Made by a program: the position numbers and the translations under genes. The notes beneath the pieces were generated by a model. The model had not been told where the DNA came from, searched no databases, and saw only the letters and a program-made list of their open reading frames with translations. A stretch of DNA of 64,000 bases from Myxococcales bacterium (lineage in GTDB: Bacteria > Myxococcota_A > Polyangia > Polyangiales > JAFGIB01). Shown here one piece after another: positions 33,739 to 42,293 of this stretch. How positions within the stretch are numbered: the first letter of the stretch is position 1; every line of letters begins with the position of its first letter. The stretch spans positions 58,551 through 122,550 of the forward strand of contig JAOUOP010000020.1 in assembly GCA_029880325.1 (NCBI GenBank), in the 5' to 3' direction.

Positions 33739-36318
33739 CTACACAACCAGCTCCAGATGCGAAAGACCGCGCAGGACGGGGCTTGGCTGGCGCCTGAAGC
33801 CCCCGTCGCCTAGCTTCCAGTGACCAAAGCGTTCGAGCAGCACCTCAAACGCGATCTGGGCCTCGAGGCGCGCCAGGGGGGCTCCCAGGCAGTGGTGGAT
33901 TCCCCAGCCGAAGCCGAGATGCGTCCTGTCGTCGCGGCCGACGTCGAAGACTTCGGGGTCCTTGAAGGCCTCGGGGTCGCGGTTGGCCGCGCCGAGCATG
34001 ACGACCACGCCGGAGCCCTTGGGGATCTCGTGGCCCTGTACATCGAGGGGCTCCGACGCCGTGCGGAAGACCAGCTGCACGGGGCTGTCGTAGCGCAGCA
34101 TCTCTTCCACCGCCGAGGGCACCAGCGAGCGCTCGGGCCGCAGGCGCTCGAGCTGCTCGGGGTTCTGCAAGAGCGCGAGCACACCGTTGCCCACGAGGTT
34201 GGTGGTGGTGACGAAGCCGGCGATCAGCAACAGCAGCGCGGTCGAGCGGATTTCGGCGTCGCTGAGGCGCTGGCTCTCCACCTGGGCGCCGATCATGGCG
34301 CTGATCAGGTCGTCGGCGGGCTCGCGCCGGCGCTGGGCGATGATGTCTTCGAGGTAGAGCAGCAGCTCGCGCCCCGGTCCGTCTGTGCGCACCTGAGAGG
34401 GATCGGTGGCGCCGAGCAGGCTGTTGGCCCAGCCGCGGAAGCGGGCGTGGTCCTCGGTGGGCACCCCGAGCAGCTCGGCGATCACGATGGCCGGCAAGGG
34501 CCCGGCGAGGGTGTCGACGAGATCGAAATGCTGCCCCGGGCGCACGCCGCCGAGCAGCTCTTCGACCGTGCCCTCGATGCGGAGACGCAGCTCCGCGATA
34601 CGCCGCGGGGTGAAGGCCTTGCTGACGATGCCGCGTAGGCGCGTGTGCTCGGGCGGGTCCACGTTGAGCATGGTGGTACCGAGCAGGTTTTGGTTTTCGG
34701 CGTCGCCCACCGTCTGGCGCCTTCGGCCTGCGCCGTCGGCCGAGGAGAAGCGGGTGTCGCGCAGCACCTGGTCGGCCGCTGCGTGACCGGTGATGACCCA
34801 GGGCGCTCCGCCGATCGGCCCGCTGCCGCGGCGCGGGCGCAGCACCGGCGAGCGGCGGCGTAGGGTGCGGAAGGCTGCGTAGGGATCGATGCCATCGGCC
34901 CGAAAGCGCTCACGGTAGTCGCGCAGGGCCCGGCGCGTGTAGGGCGCGAGGGCATCCTGAAGGCGGTCCTGAACCACCGATTCACCGGGAGTGAGCTGGT
35001 GGGAGAGGCCGTCGAGCAACATGATGGCGCGGGCCACCAGCGTGAAGTGATGGGGCATGCGGATGGGCTCGCCGCCCTCCGCCAGCGTTTCCAGCTGCTC
35101 GCGGCGCTCGCGCCGGCGTGCGCGACGCTCGGCCCGTGGTGGGCGCGGTCGACCGGGGCGTGGCGGCTCGCGCGGCTCGCCGAAGACCTGCTCCACGATT
35201 TGGTCCAGCAGCTCCGGCGTGACCTCGTCGAGGTTGAAGCCGAGATCGCGGGCCGCAAGCAACGCGCCCTCGTCGTCGCCCACGCTGCTCTTGGCGACCA
35301 GGTCGGCCATGGAGGCGGCGAAGCCCTCCGGCAGCTCCTTGGCCAGGCCGAAGTCGAGCAGGCCCACCACGTCACCGGGCAGGATCAGCACGTTGCCCGG
35401 GTGCGGGTCGCCGTGGAAGAAGCCGTGCTCGAAGATCATCTTCGCGAAGAGGTCGCCGATGTTCTCGGCGATCGCGCGCAGATCGGCGCCGCTCTTCCGC
35501 AGGCGCTCGACCTCGGTCAGCGGAATGCCCTCCAGGTACTCGAGCACGAGCAGGCGCCGGCTGCTCCACTCGCGGTGAACGCGCGGCACGCGGATGCGGG
35601 CATCACCCTCGAACTGGCGCCGCACGCGCTCGGTGGAGTCGGCCTCGCGTGTGAAGTCCAACTCCAAGTCAAGAAAGTGACTGCCTTCGTCGATCAGGTT
35701 TTGCGGGTCGAAGACGTTGCTCCTGGGGATGAAGCGGTCGGAAGCGATGCGAACCGCGCGCAGGTCGGCGCGCACCAGCTTCGCCACCTCCGGGTACTGC
35801 ACCTTGAGCACCACCTCGGTGCCGTCGAGCAGGCGGCCGCGGTGAACCTGGGCCAGCGAGGCGGCGGCCAGGGCTTTTTCGTCGACGTGCTGGAAGACTG
35901 CGGACAAGGGCTTGCCGAGCTCGGCTTCGACGGCGGTCTTGATCTGGGAGAAGGGGCGCGGCGGGACCTTGTCCAGGAAGCGCCCGAGGATACGCGTATA
36001 GGGCTCGGGGAAGATGTCACCGCGGGAGCCGATAACCTGGCAGAGCTTGATGTAGACGCCCTCGAGCTCGACGGTGAGGTCATGGATGTCGCGGGCCGTG
36101 GCCTCGTGGGCGCCGTTCCACTCGTCCTCGGAGGGCGGCGCGTCGGTGCGGGCGCGGGCGCGCAGGGGTTGATAACGGCGGTGGGCCTGGAAGGCCAAAA
36201 GGCCCGACTTCGCCATGCGATAGGAAACGGATCGACGCAGCATCGGTAGTGCCCGGGAGCATAGCAAGAACGCCGCCGCGCTCCAGCGGGGGGCGAAGGC
36301 CACCGCACCGATCGCCAC
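33739..36318 (-). CDS. UbiB/ABC1 kinase-like - cytochrome P450 fusion protein
   Basis: This is one uninterrupted 859-residue frame. Residues ~85-450 are a UbiB/AarF (ABC1) domain: KLCQ at 91-94 (family KxGQ, Gly changed to Cys), Ala-rich loop AAASLAQVH (151-159), Lys172, HGDPHPGN (302-309) and DFG (322-324). A ~25-residue Arg/Pro-rich insert lies at 380-405. Residues ~478-859 are a complete class-I-type bacterial P450: DPYAAFRTLRRRSPVLR, I-helix AGFVTTT (700-706), EEMLR with Glu739/Arg742, and haem loop FGWGIHHCLG with Cys810. All core residues of both halves are present. ATG 36243 is an alternative start. UbiB proteins assist quinone/lipid metabolism; the P450 would oxidise an unknown lipid. 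I know of no described protein of this architecture. Confidence 0.9.
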   Translation of the reverse strand: MAIGAVAFAPRWSAAAFLLCSRALPMLRRSVSYRMAKSGLLAFQAHRRYQPLRARARTDAPPSEDEWNGAHEATARDIHDLTVELEGVYIKLCQVIGSRGDIFPEPYTRILGRFLDKVPPRPFSQIKTAVEAELGKPLSAVFQHVDEKALAAASLAQVHRGRLLDGTEVVLKVQYPEVAKLVRADLRAVRIASDRFIPRSNVFDPQNLIDEGSHFLDLELDFTREADSTERVRRQFEGDARIRVPRVHREWSSRRLLVLEYLEGIPLTEVERLRKSGADLRAIAENIGDLFAKMIFEHGFFHGDPHPGNVLILPGDVVGLLDFGLAKELPEGFAASMADLVAKSSVGDDEGALLAARDLGFNLDEVTPELLDQIVEQVFGEPREPPRPGRPRPPRAERRARRRERREQLETLAEGGEPIRMPHHFTLVARAIMLLDGLSHQLTPGESVVQDRLQDALAPYTRRALRDYRERFRADGIDPYAAFRTLRRRSPVLRPRRGSGPIGGAPWVITGHAAADQVLRDTRFSSADGAGRRRQTVGDAENQNLLGTTMLNVDPPEHTRLRGIVSKAFTPRRIAELRLRIEGTVEELLGGVRPGQHFDLVDTLAGPLPAIVIAELLGVPTEDHARFRGWANSLLGATDPSQVRTDGPGRELLLYLEDIIAQRRREPADDLISAMIGAQVESQRLSDAEIRSTALLLLIAGFVTTTNLVGNGVLALLQNPEQLERLRPERSLVPSAVEEMLRYDSPVQLVFRTASEPLDVQGHEIPKGSGVVVMLGAANRDPEAFKDPEVFDVGRDDRTHLGFGWGIHHCLGAPLARLEAQIAFEVLLERFGHWKLGDGGFRRQPSPVLRGLSHLELVV

Positions 36319-36412
36319 CTTGGAGCTGTGAAATCAGGCGTCGCGCTGCGGTTCGGCGCAGCGGCGAGCACCTGCGATGGCCGGTCCCGAGCATTGCGAA
36401 ATGCAGGGGGCC

Positions 36413-37957
36413 TCAGTACCAATCGGGGCCCCAGGTGACGCGCCAGCCCACTTCCAGGCGCTCGAGGTGCAAGCCGAGCATCGACAGCGCCCCGTTGGCG
36501 TCGCTTCTGCTGGCGATGGCGTACGCGGTCTCGAAGTTCTTGATGCCGATCGGATAGGCAGCCACCAACCGGGTCTCGGTGTGTCCGTAGGCCCGCACGG
36601 CGCGGGCGGCCAGCTCCATGCGACCCCGATCGTCGAGCCAGTTGCAGTAGAAGCCCTCCATGGTGCTACGGTAGAGCGGGGCGTCGTCGCTGCCGATGGC
36701 CGCGTCCATCACACGCAGGATGCCGGCGATGGCGTCGCGGTCCCGTGCGCTCACTTGCGTGACCCCTGCGAGCGCTGCCTCCACCGGCTGCCGCCATTGG
36801 TCCTGCAGCTGCTCCCAGTCCAGCTCGAGCACCTGGCGCAAGCCGTGGTCGAGTAGGTTTCGCAGCTGGTGCTCGTCGCTGATGCAGCCCAGTTCGGCAT
36901 GGAAGTAGCATCCGGAGCGCCAGCCCACCGAGGTTACGGCCAGTAGCCGAACCACCGCGGACATGCCGTGGCGATCCCGAAGTAGGCGCAATAGCGATCC
37001 GGCCCTGCCGTAGTTCGAGCCCCACACGTCCGTCTTCTCGAGCTCCACCATCCGCGTGCGCGTTTCCACGTTGGCCGCCAGCTTCTGCGCGTATTCGAGG
37101 TGATGGTCGCGGCCGGATTGATCGAGAAGCTCGGCCAACCCCTCGTTGAGAAATGGAAGTGGATAGCTGTCGTCTCGTGGTAGAGCCGCTGCCAGCACAT
37201 GGGTCAATTCGTGGCCGTAGCGGACCCGCTCGAAGCTCCCTTCCACGCCCGTGTAGATCACGTCGTAGCGACCCTGACTCGGATAGGAGACGCCCACGCC
37301 CACGCCATGGAAACTCGCGGCGCTGCGGGACGGCGACAGGTGCACTGTCACGCTGGGTTCGTCCTGCAGCCCCAACTCCTGGTGAATTTGCTCGTAGGCA
37401 GCTTCGCGGCTCGACTCGATCGTCTCCAGATCCCGCTCGGCCGCGGTCCCGGGGAAGTACTTGAAGCGAAAGTGCTCGGACTCGTGGGTCAGCCAGCTCG
37501 CGTCTTCGTGAAGGTCGTGGTCGCAGGCATCGACGGCCAGCACGGGCAGCGGCGGCACGGCCGATTCGGCGAGCGGTGCGTCGTCTTCGAAGCCCGGCTC
37601 TGGCGGCGGTGAAGGCGCTGGCTGCTCTGGCGGCGTGTCCATCGTCTCGACCGGGTCGGCTTCTTCACCGCCGGCATCGGATGACCCATCACCCGCTGTT
37701 GAAGCGCCCGTCGGTAGACCCTGCAGCGGGCCGATCGCTCGCAACGCCATCGGCGGTTGCGACTTCGCCGGGGTCGGCTCTGTGGGCAGGTCGCTGTCGG
37801 GCTCTGGTGCGGCGGGGGACCCTGCCTCACCCGGTGGAGTACCACCGCCGATCGTCGAGGCGGCCGTCTGCTCCGCTCGGTCGCAGGCGAACAGTAGGGA
37901 CAATACGAGCGTCGATCCGACCAGGGGCCGCGACAGGACAAGCGCTTCGCTTCGCAT
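36413..37957 (-). CDS. Gluzincin-type metallopeptidase lipoprotein
   Basis: The 514-residue lipoprotein has lipobox LLFAC (Cys 25) and a ~100-residue Pro/Glu/Ser/Gly spacer. The catalytic region follows with YGHELTHVLAAAL (HExxH at 249-253) and FLNEGLAELLD about 20 residues on. The second Glu motif is typical of the peptidase-MA/gluzincin fold. The C-terminal ~200 residues are helical and carry Cys pairs (GCYFHAELGC). It should act on the periplasmic or outer face. The gene is divergent from the radical SAM peptide cassette with 151 bases between starts, so co-regulation is possible. Substrate unknown. Confidence 0.8.
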   Translation of the reverse strand: MRSEALVLSRPLVGSTLVLSLLFACDRAEQTAASTIGGGTPPGEAGSPAAPEPDSDLPTEPTPAKSQPPMALRAIGPLQGLPTGASTAGDGSSDAGGEEADPVETMDTPPEQPAPSPPPEPGFEDDAPLAESAVPPLPVLAVDACDHDLHEDASWLTHESEHFRFKYFPGTAAERDLETIESSREAAYEQIHQELGLQDEPSVTVHLSPSRSAASFHGVGVGVSYPSQGRYDVIYTGVEGSFERVRYGHELTHVLAAALPRDDSYPLPFLNEGLAELLDQSGRDHHLEYAQKLAANVETRTRMVELEKTDVWGSNYGRAGSLLRLLRDRHGMSAVVRLLAVTSVGWRSGCYFHAELGCISDEHQLRNLLDHGLRQVLELDWEQLQDQWRQPVEAALAGVTQVSARDRDAIAGILRVMDAAIGSDDAPLYRSTMEGFYCNWLDDRGRMELAARAVRAYGHTETRLVAAYPIGIKNFETAYAIASRSDANGALSMLGLHLERLEVGWRVTWGPDWY

Positions 37958-38069
37958 GATCGGCGATACGGATGGCTAGGTTGGATCTTGAGCGGTCCAT
38001 ATTGCCTGTGGGTGAATGTGGTCAGCCACCGATCTGCATCCGAATCGATCGTACGCCGGTGTCAATTCA

Positions 38070-38098
38070 TTGGCCTCTGTGCCGTCAGATGGTAAAAT
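38070..38098 (+). promoter_or_regulatory. Candidate sigma70-type promoter of the peptide cassette
   Basis: TTGGCC (38070-38075) and TAAAAT (38093-38098) are separated by 17 bases, matching the -35/-10 consensus at four and five of six positions. This is one of the few AT-rich spots in the area. Transcription would begin only a few bases before ATG 38109, so the message would have a very short leader. Confidence 0.4.
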
Positions 38099-38108
38099 TA
38101 CAGGTCGT

Positions 38109-39149
38109 ATGAGATTGTTCGCCGAGGTTGAGGCGCGCCCGGCAGATCGGTTTTTGCTGCGCGATTACCTTCGGCTCATGGTCGCAGGTCGGAGTCCCGC
38201 CTCCGAGACCCTGAGCGAAGCGGTTGGGCTGCTCGGATGGAGCTGCACGCTGTCGCGGCGTGCCGGCCGCTTGCCGAGCGCCGCCGAGCGGAGCGCCCAC
38301 GGCCGGACGTTGGCCACAAATCTCCCCATCCTCGCGGCGGTCGAGCAGGCGGCATCGGCGTTGCGGGCAGCTGGAATCGATGCCATCGCATACAAAGGGC
38401 AGGACTACCTGCATCGGTTGTACGCCGACGTCGGTGCCCGGCCCATGGCCGACGCTGACCTTTTGGTGCGGCCCTGGACGCGCAAAGCGGCGGCCAGGGC
38501 CCTGAGTGAGGCTGGCTTCGTGGCCGATCCCGAATGCCCCAGCTCCCATGAATGCAAGTTCGTGCGGGATGGGGTCGCTGTGGACCTGCACTGGGGACTG
38601 CTGCAGGAGGGACGCATGCGCCCGCATCACGGGGCCTTCTTCGAGCGTGCCGTGCCATCGCCGCTGGCCCCGGGTCTGCTCGCATTCGAAGCCACCGATG
38701 CGCTGCTGGTGCACTGCATCAACCAGTTAGTCAAAGGGTATTGCTTGCCGGCGCATTCCTATGTGGAGTCGAGCTTGCTTCTGGCGGGCGCCGACAGGGC
38801 GCGGCTGCTGTCGCGCGCCCATCAATGCCGTGCGCTTAGCGCCGTGTATTGCTCCATGCGTGCCCTTGACCGACTCGGCCACCGGAGCGCTGCCGATGTG
38901 CTCGAGTGCATCGCGCTCAGCCCCGCTCGCCGCGCCTTCCTCGATCGCGTGGTCGAGCGCTTCGCGCTGGAGACGCTCGGGCGACCACCGCCTGCGCGGC
39001 TGACGCTGCTGCTGCTCAAGGGTGCCCTTGTGGACCGCAGTCGGGACGCGATCGCCTTCCTCGGACGCTGGCTAGACTGGCAGTTACAGTTGGCGGGGCT
39101 GCCGTCGACTGCAGCAGAGACGACGCGCGGAAGTCTGGCGGTGCGGTGA
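38109..39149 (+). CDS. Nucleotidyltransferase family protein (NTP_transf_5 type)
   Basis: The 346-residue product has the family core AIAYKGQDYLHRLYADVGAR followed by PMADADLLVRPWTRKAAARA, where the D-x-D pair and Lys-Gly fit the minimal nucleotidyltransferase fold. Later helical segments (ECKFVRDGVAVDLHWGLLQE) are also typical. Members occur in peptide-modification clusters together with PqqD and HPr-kinase-like genes, as here. Its target is unknown; nucleotidylation of a peptide or protein is plausible. Its stop overlaps the next GTG start (GTGA, 39146-39149). The ORF upstream of ATG 38109 runs through the probable promoter and is rejected. Confidence 0.8.
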   Translation: MRLFAEVEARPADRFLLRDYLRLMVAGRSPASETLSEAVGLLGWSCTLSRRAGRLPSAAERSAHGRTLATNLPILAAVEQAASALRAAGIDAIAYKGQDYLHRLYADVGARPMADADLLVRPWTRKAAARALSEAGFVADPECPSSHECKFVRDGVAVDLHWGLLQEGRMRPHHGAFFERAVPSPLAPGLLAFEATDALLVHCINQLVKGYCLPAHSYVESSLLLAGADRARLLSRAHQCRALSAVYCSMRALDRLGHRSAADVLECIALSPARRAFLDRVVERFALETLGRPPPARLTLLLLKGALVDRSRDAIAFLGRWLDWQLQLAGLPSTAAETTRGSLAVR

Positions 39150-39394
39150 GCGAGGAGGAGCCACCCACGATCGACCTGGCGCGTCGCAGGTTGTTGCGGA
39201 TCGCGATCTACTCGGCGCCCGCCGTGATCAGCGCTGTCGTCGTAAAACAAGCGCACGCCCAGACGGCCTCCTGCGGCCCTGCACTCTGCGGCCCCGGCGG
39301 CTGCAATCCCTCGAGCGCGCCCTGCGGTCCCGGTCACATCTGCGACCCCTTCGGTGGCGTTTGCGGTCCCGACAACTGCGGTCCCATGTATTGA
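39146..39394 (+). CDS. Tat-type Cys-Gly-Pro peptide, candidate modified-peptide precursor
   Basis: The 82-residue product starts at GTG 39146 within the previous stop. Residues 12-38 form a twin-arginine-like signal: ARRRLLRIAIYSAPAVISAV with cleavage expected after AHA at 38. The mature ~44 residues contain seven Cys (43, 48, 53, 60, 66, 73, 78), of which five are in Cys-Gly-Pro triplets, and end in PMY. The stop TGA overlaps the radical SAM ATG (TGATG). Position between a nucleotidyltransferase and a radical SAM enzyme with PqqD strongly suggests it is their substrate. Tat export would allow modification and folding in the cytosol first. A plain Cys-rich secreted protein is the alternative. 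Confidence 0.75.
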   Translation: MSEEEPPTIDLARRRLLRIAIYSAPAVISAVVVKQAHAQTASCGPALCGPGGCNPSSAPCGPGHICDPFGGVCGPDNCGPMY

Positions 39395-40611
39395 TGCCGA
39401 GCCCCCTGCCCACACCCTGCGCTCGACGCAGTGCCAACGAAGAAAGCCGGCACACTGGCGCGACCGAGACCCTCTTCTGTCCTCCGGCCTGGTTCGCCGC
39501 GGCCAGCGACGACGGACTTGCGTTGGTGGACGCCGTTTCCGGTGCCCGGGTGTCGTTGCACGGCGAGGTGGCTGCGGCGCTGCGCGCGGGCCGACGCCCC
39601 ACGGCCCTGGGCGCCATGGCAGCGCTCGAGCCGACGCTGGGCGCACTGGCCCAAGCGTTGGAGCACGCCGTTTTCGAGCCACTCGATCGGGCTCGGTTGT
39701 TGCGCGGCGGTGGCTACCGCCAGCTCTTTGTCGAACTCACCTCCCGGTGCAACGAGCGCTGCAGCCACTGCTACGCCGAAGCCGGTCCCGACCGCGATGT
39801 CGAGCTCGACTGGCCGACGCTGGAGGCGACGCTTCGGGATGCCGCGCTGCTCGGTTTTCCCATGGTGCAACTGACCGGAGGCGACCCCCTGTTGAGCCGC
39901 TCCCTGGTTTTGGCGGCCGAACTCTGCGCCGAACTCGGGATCGAGGTCACGGAGATCTACACCAACGGGTTGGCCCTGACACCGTCACTGCTGCGGCGGT
40001 TGCACCCGATGCCCATCAGCTTCGCCTTCTCATTCTACTCGCACCTTCCGGCTCACCACGACGCCATCACCGCGACCGCTGGCAGTCACCGTCGCACGCT
40101 GCAGGCGATCGGGGCCGCGCTCGATAGCGGCAAGCCGGTAAGGGTCAGCGTCATCCTGATGGATCGCAATCGTGACGATCTCGATGGAACGCTCGAGTTA
40201 TTGCACTCGCTTGGGATCGAACCGTCGGCGATCGGGGTCGACGTACAGCGCAGCGTGGGACGCGGTCTGATGACGATCCGCCCCAAGGATGCGCCGCACC
40301 ACGATCGTCTCGGTGGTCACAGAACGGCCCAGCGCGCCGGTGCCCAGGCGGGCCACGCCACCGCGAGAAACGGCCGCGCCTGCGTCGCTCACGACGGCGT
40401 GGTCTACCCGTGCATCCTCGCGCGTGACCGGCCGCTGGGCAACGTCCACGAGCGGTCGCTGCGGCAGATCCTGGAGCAGGCCTCGGCCCTGTCGATCGAC
40501 CTGGACACGCTCGTCGGTGGCTTCGCCGACAGCGAAGAACGGCTCACCTGTTGGGAATGTCGGGTGCGTAGCGCGGTGCTTTCGACCGCCGAGGGAGTGC
40601 GAACATCATGA
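39394..40611 (+). CDS. Radical SAM/SPASM peptide-modifying enzyme
   Basis: The 405-residue enzyme has the SAM-cluster motif CNERCSHC (Cys 119, 123, 126), then the Gly-rich QLTGGDPLLS and a C-terminal SPASM/twitch region with GRACVAHDGVVYPC and LTCWEC for extra Fe-S clusters. The first ~105 residues (LVDAVSGARVSLHGEVAAAL) look like a small peptide-recognition winged helix, in addition to the separate PqqD gene. Such enzymes form thioether, C-C or similar links in ribosomal peptides. It is coupled to the Cys-rich peptide upstream (TGATG) and to PqqD downstream (ATGA). Confidence 0.9.
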   Translation: MPSPLPTPCARRSANEESRHTGATETLFCPPAWFAAASDDGLALVDAVSGARVSLHGEVAAALRAGRRPTALGAMAALEPTLGALAQALEHAVFEPLDRARLLRGGGYRQLFVELTSRCNERCSHCYAEAGPDRDVELDWPTLEATLRDAALLGFPMVQLTGGDPLLSRSLVLAAELCAELGIEVTEIYTNGLALTPSLLRRLHPMPISFAFSFYSHLPAHHDAITATAGSHRRTLQAIGAALDSGKPVRVSVILMDRNRDDLDGTLELLHSLGIEPSAIGVDVQRSVGRGLMTIRPKDAPHHDRLGGHRTAQRAGAQAGHATARNGRACVAHDGVVYPCILARDRPLGNVHERSLRQILEQASALSIDLDTLVGGFADSEERLTCWECRVRSAVLSTAEGVRTS

Positions 40612-40880
40612 TGTCGGCGATTCCTGTGAAGCGAGCTGCATTCACCCATGAGGTTCCGGAAACCGGTGAGCTGGTGATCTACGATCGGGAAGCCGGACGC
40701 CTGTTGCAGCTCAACGAGATCGGCGCTGCCGTGTGGCTGTTGATCGACGGAACCCGCAGGGTCTGTGACATCGCCACCTTCGTCAGCGAGACGCTGGGTG
40801 CCGATCGGCAACGGGTCGAGGTCGATGTGCACAGCTTCATCGCGGGACTCGAAGGTGATGGTGTTATCGAGCTACGGTGA
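40608..40880 (+). CDS. PqqD-family peptide chaperone
   Basis: The 90-residue protein has the PqqD winged-helix pattern: strands ETGELVIYDREAGRLLQLNE, the conserved AAVWLLIDGTRRV, then helices through DVHSFIAGLEGDGVIEL. In other systems PqqD binds the precursor's leader and delivers it to the radical SAM enzyme. The start overlaps the radical SAM stop (ATGA). Its presence next to a second recognition-like domain inside the radical SAM enzyme is slightly redundant and worth noting. Confidence 0.92.
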   Translation: MMSAIPVKRAAFTHEVPETGELVIYDREAGRLLQLNEIGAAVWLLIDGTRRVCDIATFVSETLGADRQRVEVDVHSFIAGLEGDGVIELR

Positions 40881-40905
40881 CCCACCCGGGCACAGCCGGT
40901 ACACG

Positions 40906-41718
40906 ATGTACGTCTCGGACGTTTGCATCGAGGTGGTGGTCGATCGCGGCTTGGTCGACCAGGCCTTGCCGGCGGTGTGGTCGCACGCCATGCGACCTCT
41001 GATGCCGAGCCAGCGGCGAGTCCGGTTCGAACTCGGCGGCAGCGACGCTTTGCTGACACTCAGCGTAGCGGGAAGCGAGCTGGCTTCGTGCCCTCGTGAA
41101 GAAGGCCCGATGGCGTTGCTCGACTGCGGGATCTACCGTGCCATGGCGCAGTGGCACTGCGGGCGGGCGCTCTTGCATGCGGCGGCGGTCGTCATCGGGG
41201 ATCGCGGCGTGGTTCTGTGTGGGCCGTCGGGTGCGGGCAAGAGCACGTTTGCCTGGCACGCGGTCGAGTCCGGTGCTGACTACTTCAGCGACGAGCTGAC
41301 GGTATGCGATGGCGCCAGGCTGTGGGGCGTGCCGCGAGCGATCCAGCTGTCGGCAGTGGAGGCGGGTGGGCCGCTGCCGCCCTGGGTCGTGGGGGCCGAT
41401 GTGGACAGCTATCGCCTGCGGACGCCCGCGGGCGCCCAGCTCGTGATTCCACTGCGGGCCGTGCCCGCCGGGCGCGTGCCGGCCTCACCTTCCGATCCGG
41501 CCAAGGCGGCGGTGGTGGTGCTCGAACGCTCGGACAGCGATCGGCTGGGCGAGCTGAAGCCGCTCGAGATACTCGGTGCTCTGCATGAGGCCAGTTTCAC
41601 GCCGTCCACCGAAGCCCTGTCGAGCCTCGTGCACCAGCGGCGCGGCGCCCATCTGCGCTGGCGCGATCCGGCGCGGGCCCTGGACCTGCTGGTGGATTGG
41701 CTGCAGTCGAAGCCGTAG
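40906..41718 (+). CDS. HPr-kinase-like protein of the peptide cassette
   Basis: The 270-residue protein has a P-loop GPSGAGKST (106-114) in the context GVVLCGPSGAGKSTFAWHAV and an acidic FSDELTV (Walker-B-like). This is the layout of HPr-kinase-related proteins found with PqqD and nucleotidyltransferase genes. ATG 40858 or GTG 40861, overlapping the PqqD end, are alternative starts. It could phosphorylate the peptide or a carrier. It is the last gene of the cassette; a convergent ychJ follows. Confidence 0.8.
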   Translation: MYVSDVCIEVVVDRGLVDQALPAVWSHAMRPLMPSQRRVRFELGGSDALLTLSVAGSELASCPREEGPMALLDCGIYRAMAQWHCGRALLHAAAVVIGDRGVVLCGPSGAGKSTFAWHAVESGADYFSDELTVCDGARLWGVPRAIQLSAVEAGGPLPPWVVGADVDSYRLRTPAGAQLVIPLRAVPAGRVPASPSDPAKAAVVVLERSDSDRLGELKPLEILGALHEASFTPSTEALSSLVHQRRGAHLRWRDPARALDLLVDWLQSKP

Positions 41719-41747
41719 TTTCAGGGGCCGGACGGGTCGGTGTGCCC

Positions 41748-42266
41748 TCAGTGATCGTGATGCCCGTGGCCGCAGTCCCAGTGCTCGATGGTCAGCTCAT
41801 CGAGCCCATGGCCGAGCGCTGCCGCCCGGCGCATGACGCCGGTGATGTAGCGCAGTCGACCCTCTTCTTCGACGAAGCTCGACAGCTCGACCACCGAGTG
41901 GTCGCGCCTGAGGCGCGTGATCTCCGCGTGGAAGAGCACCTGGGCGATGCCGTCGGTGTCGGCGGGGCGCTGGTCGAGGATGTGCAGCTTTTTGTAGCGC
42001 ACGCCCGAGCGGCCGCGCTCCATGGCCTGTTGGTAGGCCTCCTGGCCGTTGGCACGGGCTTCGTGCTGCGAGTGCAGTGTTGACCAAAGGTAGTCGCCCA
42101 GGCCGAGGGACACGGCGCTGAAGCGTGAACGCATCAACTCGACGGCGTCGGCGGGGGCCCGCTCGCCCGTGTGCAGGGGCTGACAACACCCGGCATAGGG
42201 CTTTGCGCTGCTGCAGGGGCACTGCTCGGGGCGAGCGTTTCGGTCGCGTCGGCGTTTCTTGGGCAT
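41748..42266 (-). CDS. ychJ: YchJ-family protein with SEC-C zinc motif
   Basis: The 172-residue protein begins with a basic tail and the zinc-binding EQCPCSSAKPYAGCCQPLHT (SEC-C type). The YchJ middle domain follows: ADAVELMRSRFSAVSLGLGDYLW then HSQHEARANG. A second half with VLFHAEITRLRRDHSVVEL ends in a His-rich CGHGHHDH, another potential metal site. Function is unknown in this family. It is a cytosolic protein. Confidence 0.88.
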   Translation of the reverse strand: MPKKRRRDRNARPEQCPCSSAKPYAGCCQPLHTGERAPADAVELMRSRFSAVSLGLGDYLWSTLHSQHEARANGQEAYQQAMERGRSGVRYKKLHILDQRPADTDGIAQVLFHAEITRLRRDHSVVELSSFVEEEGRLRYITGVMRRAAALGHGLDELTIEHWDCGHGHHDH

Positions 42267-42293
42267 CGCCGGCTCTTGTACACCCGATGGCGC

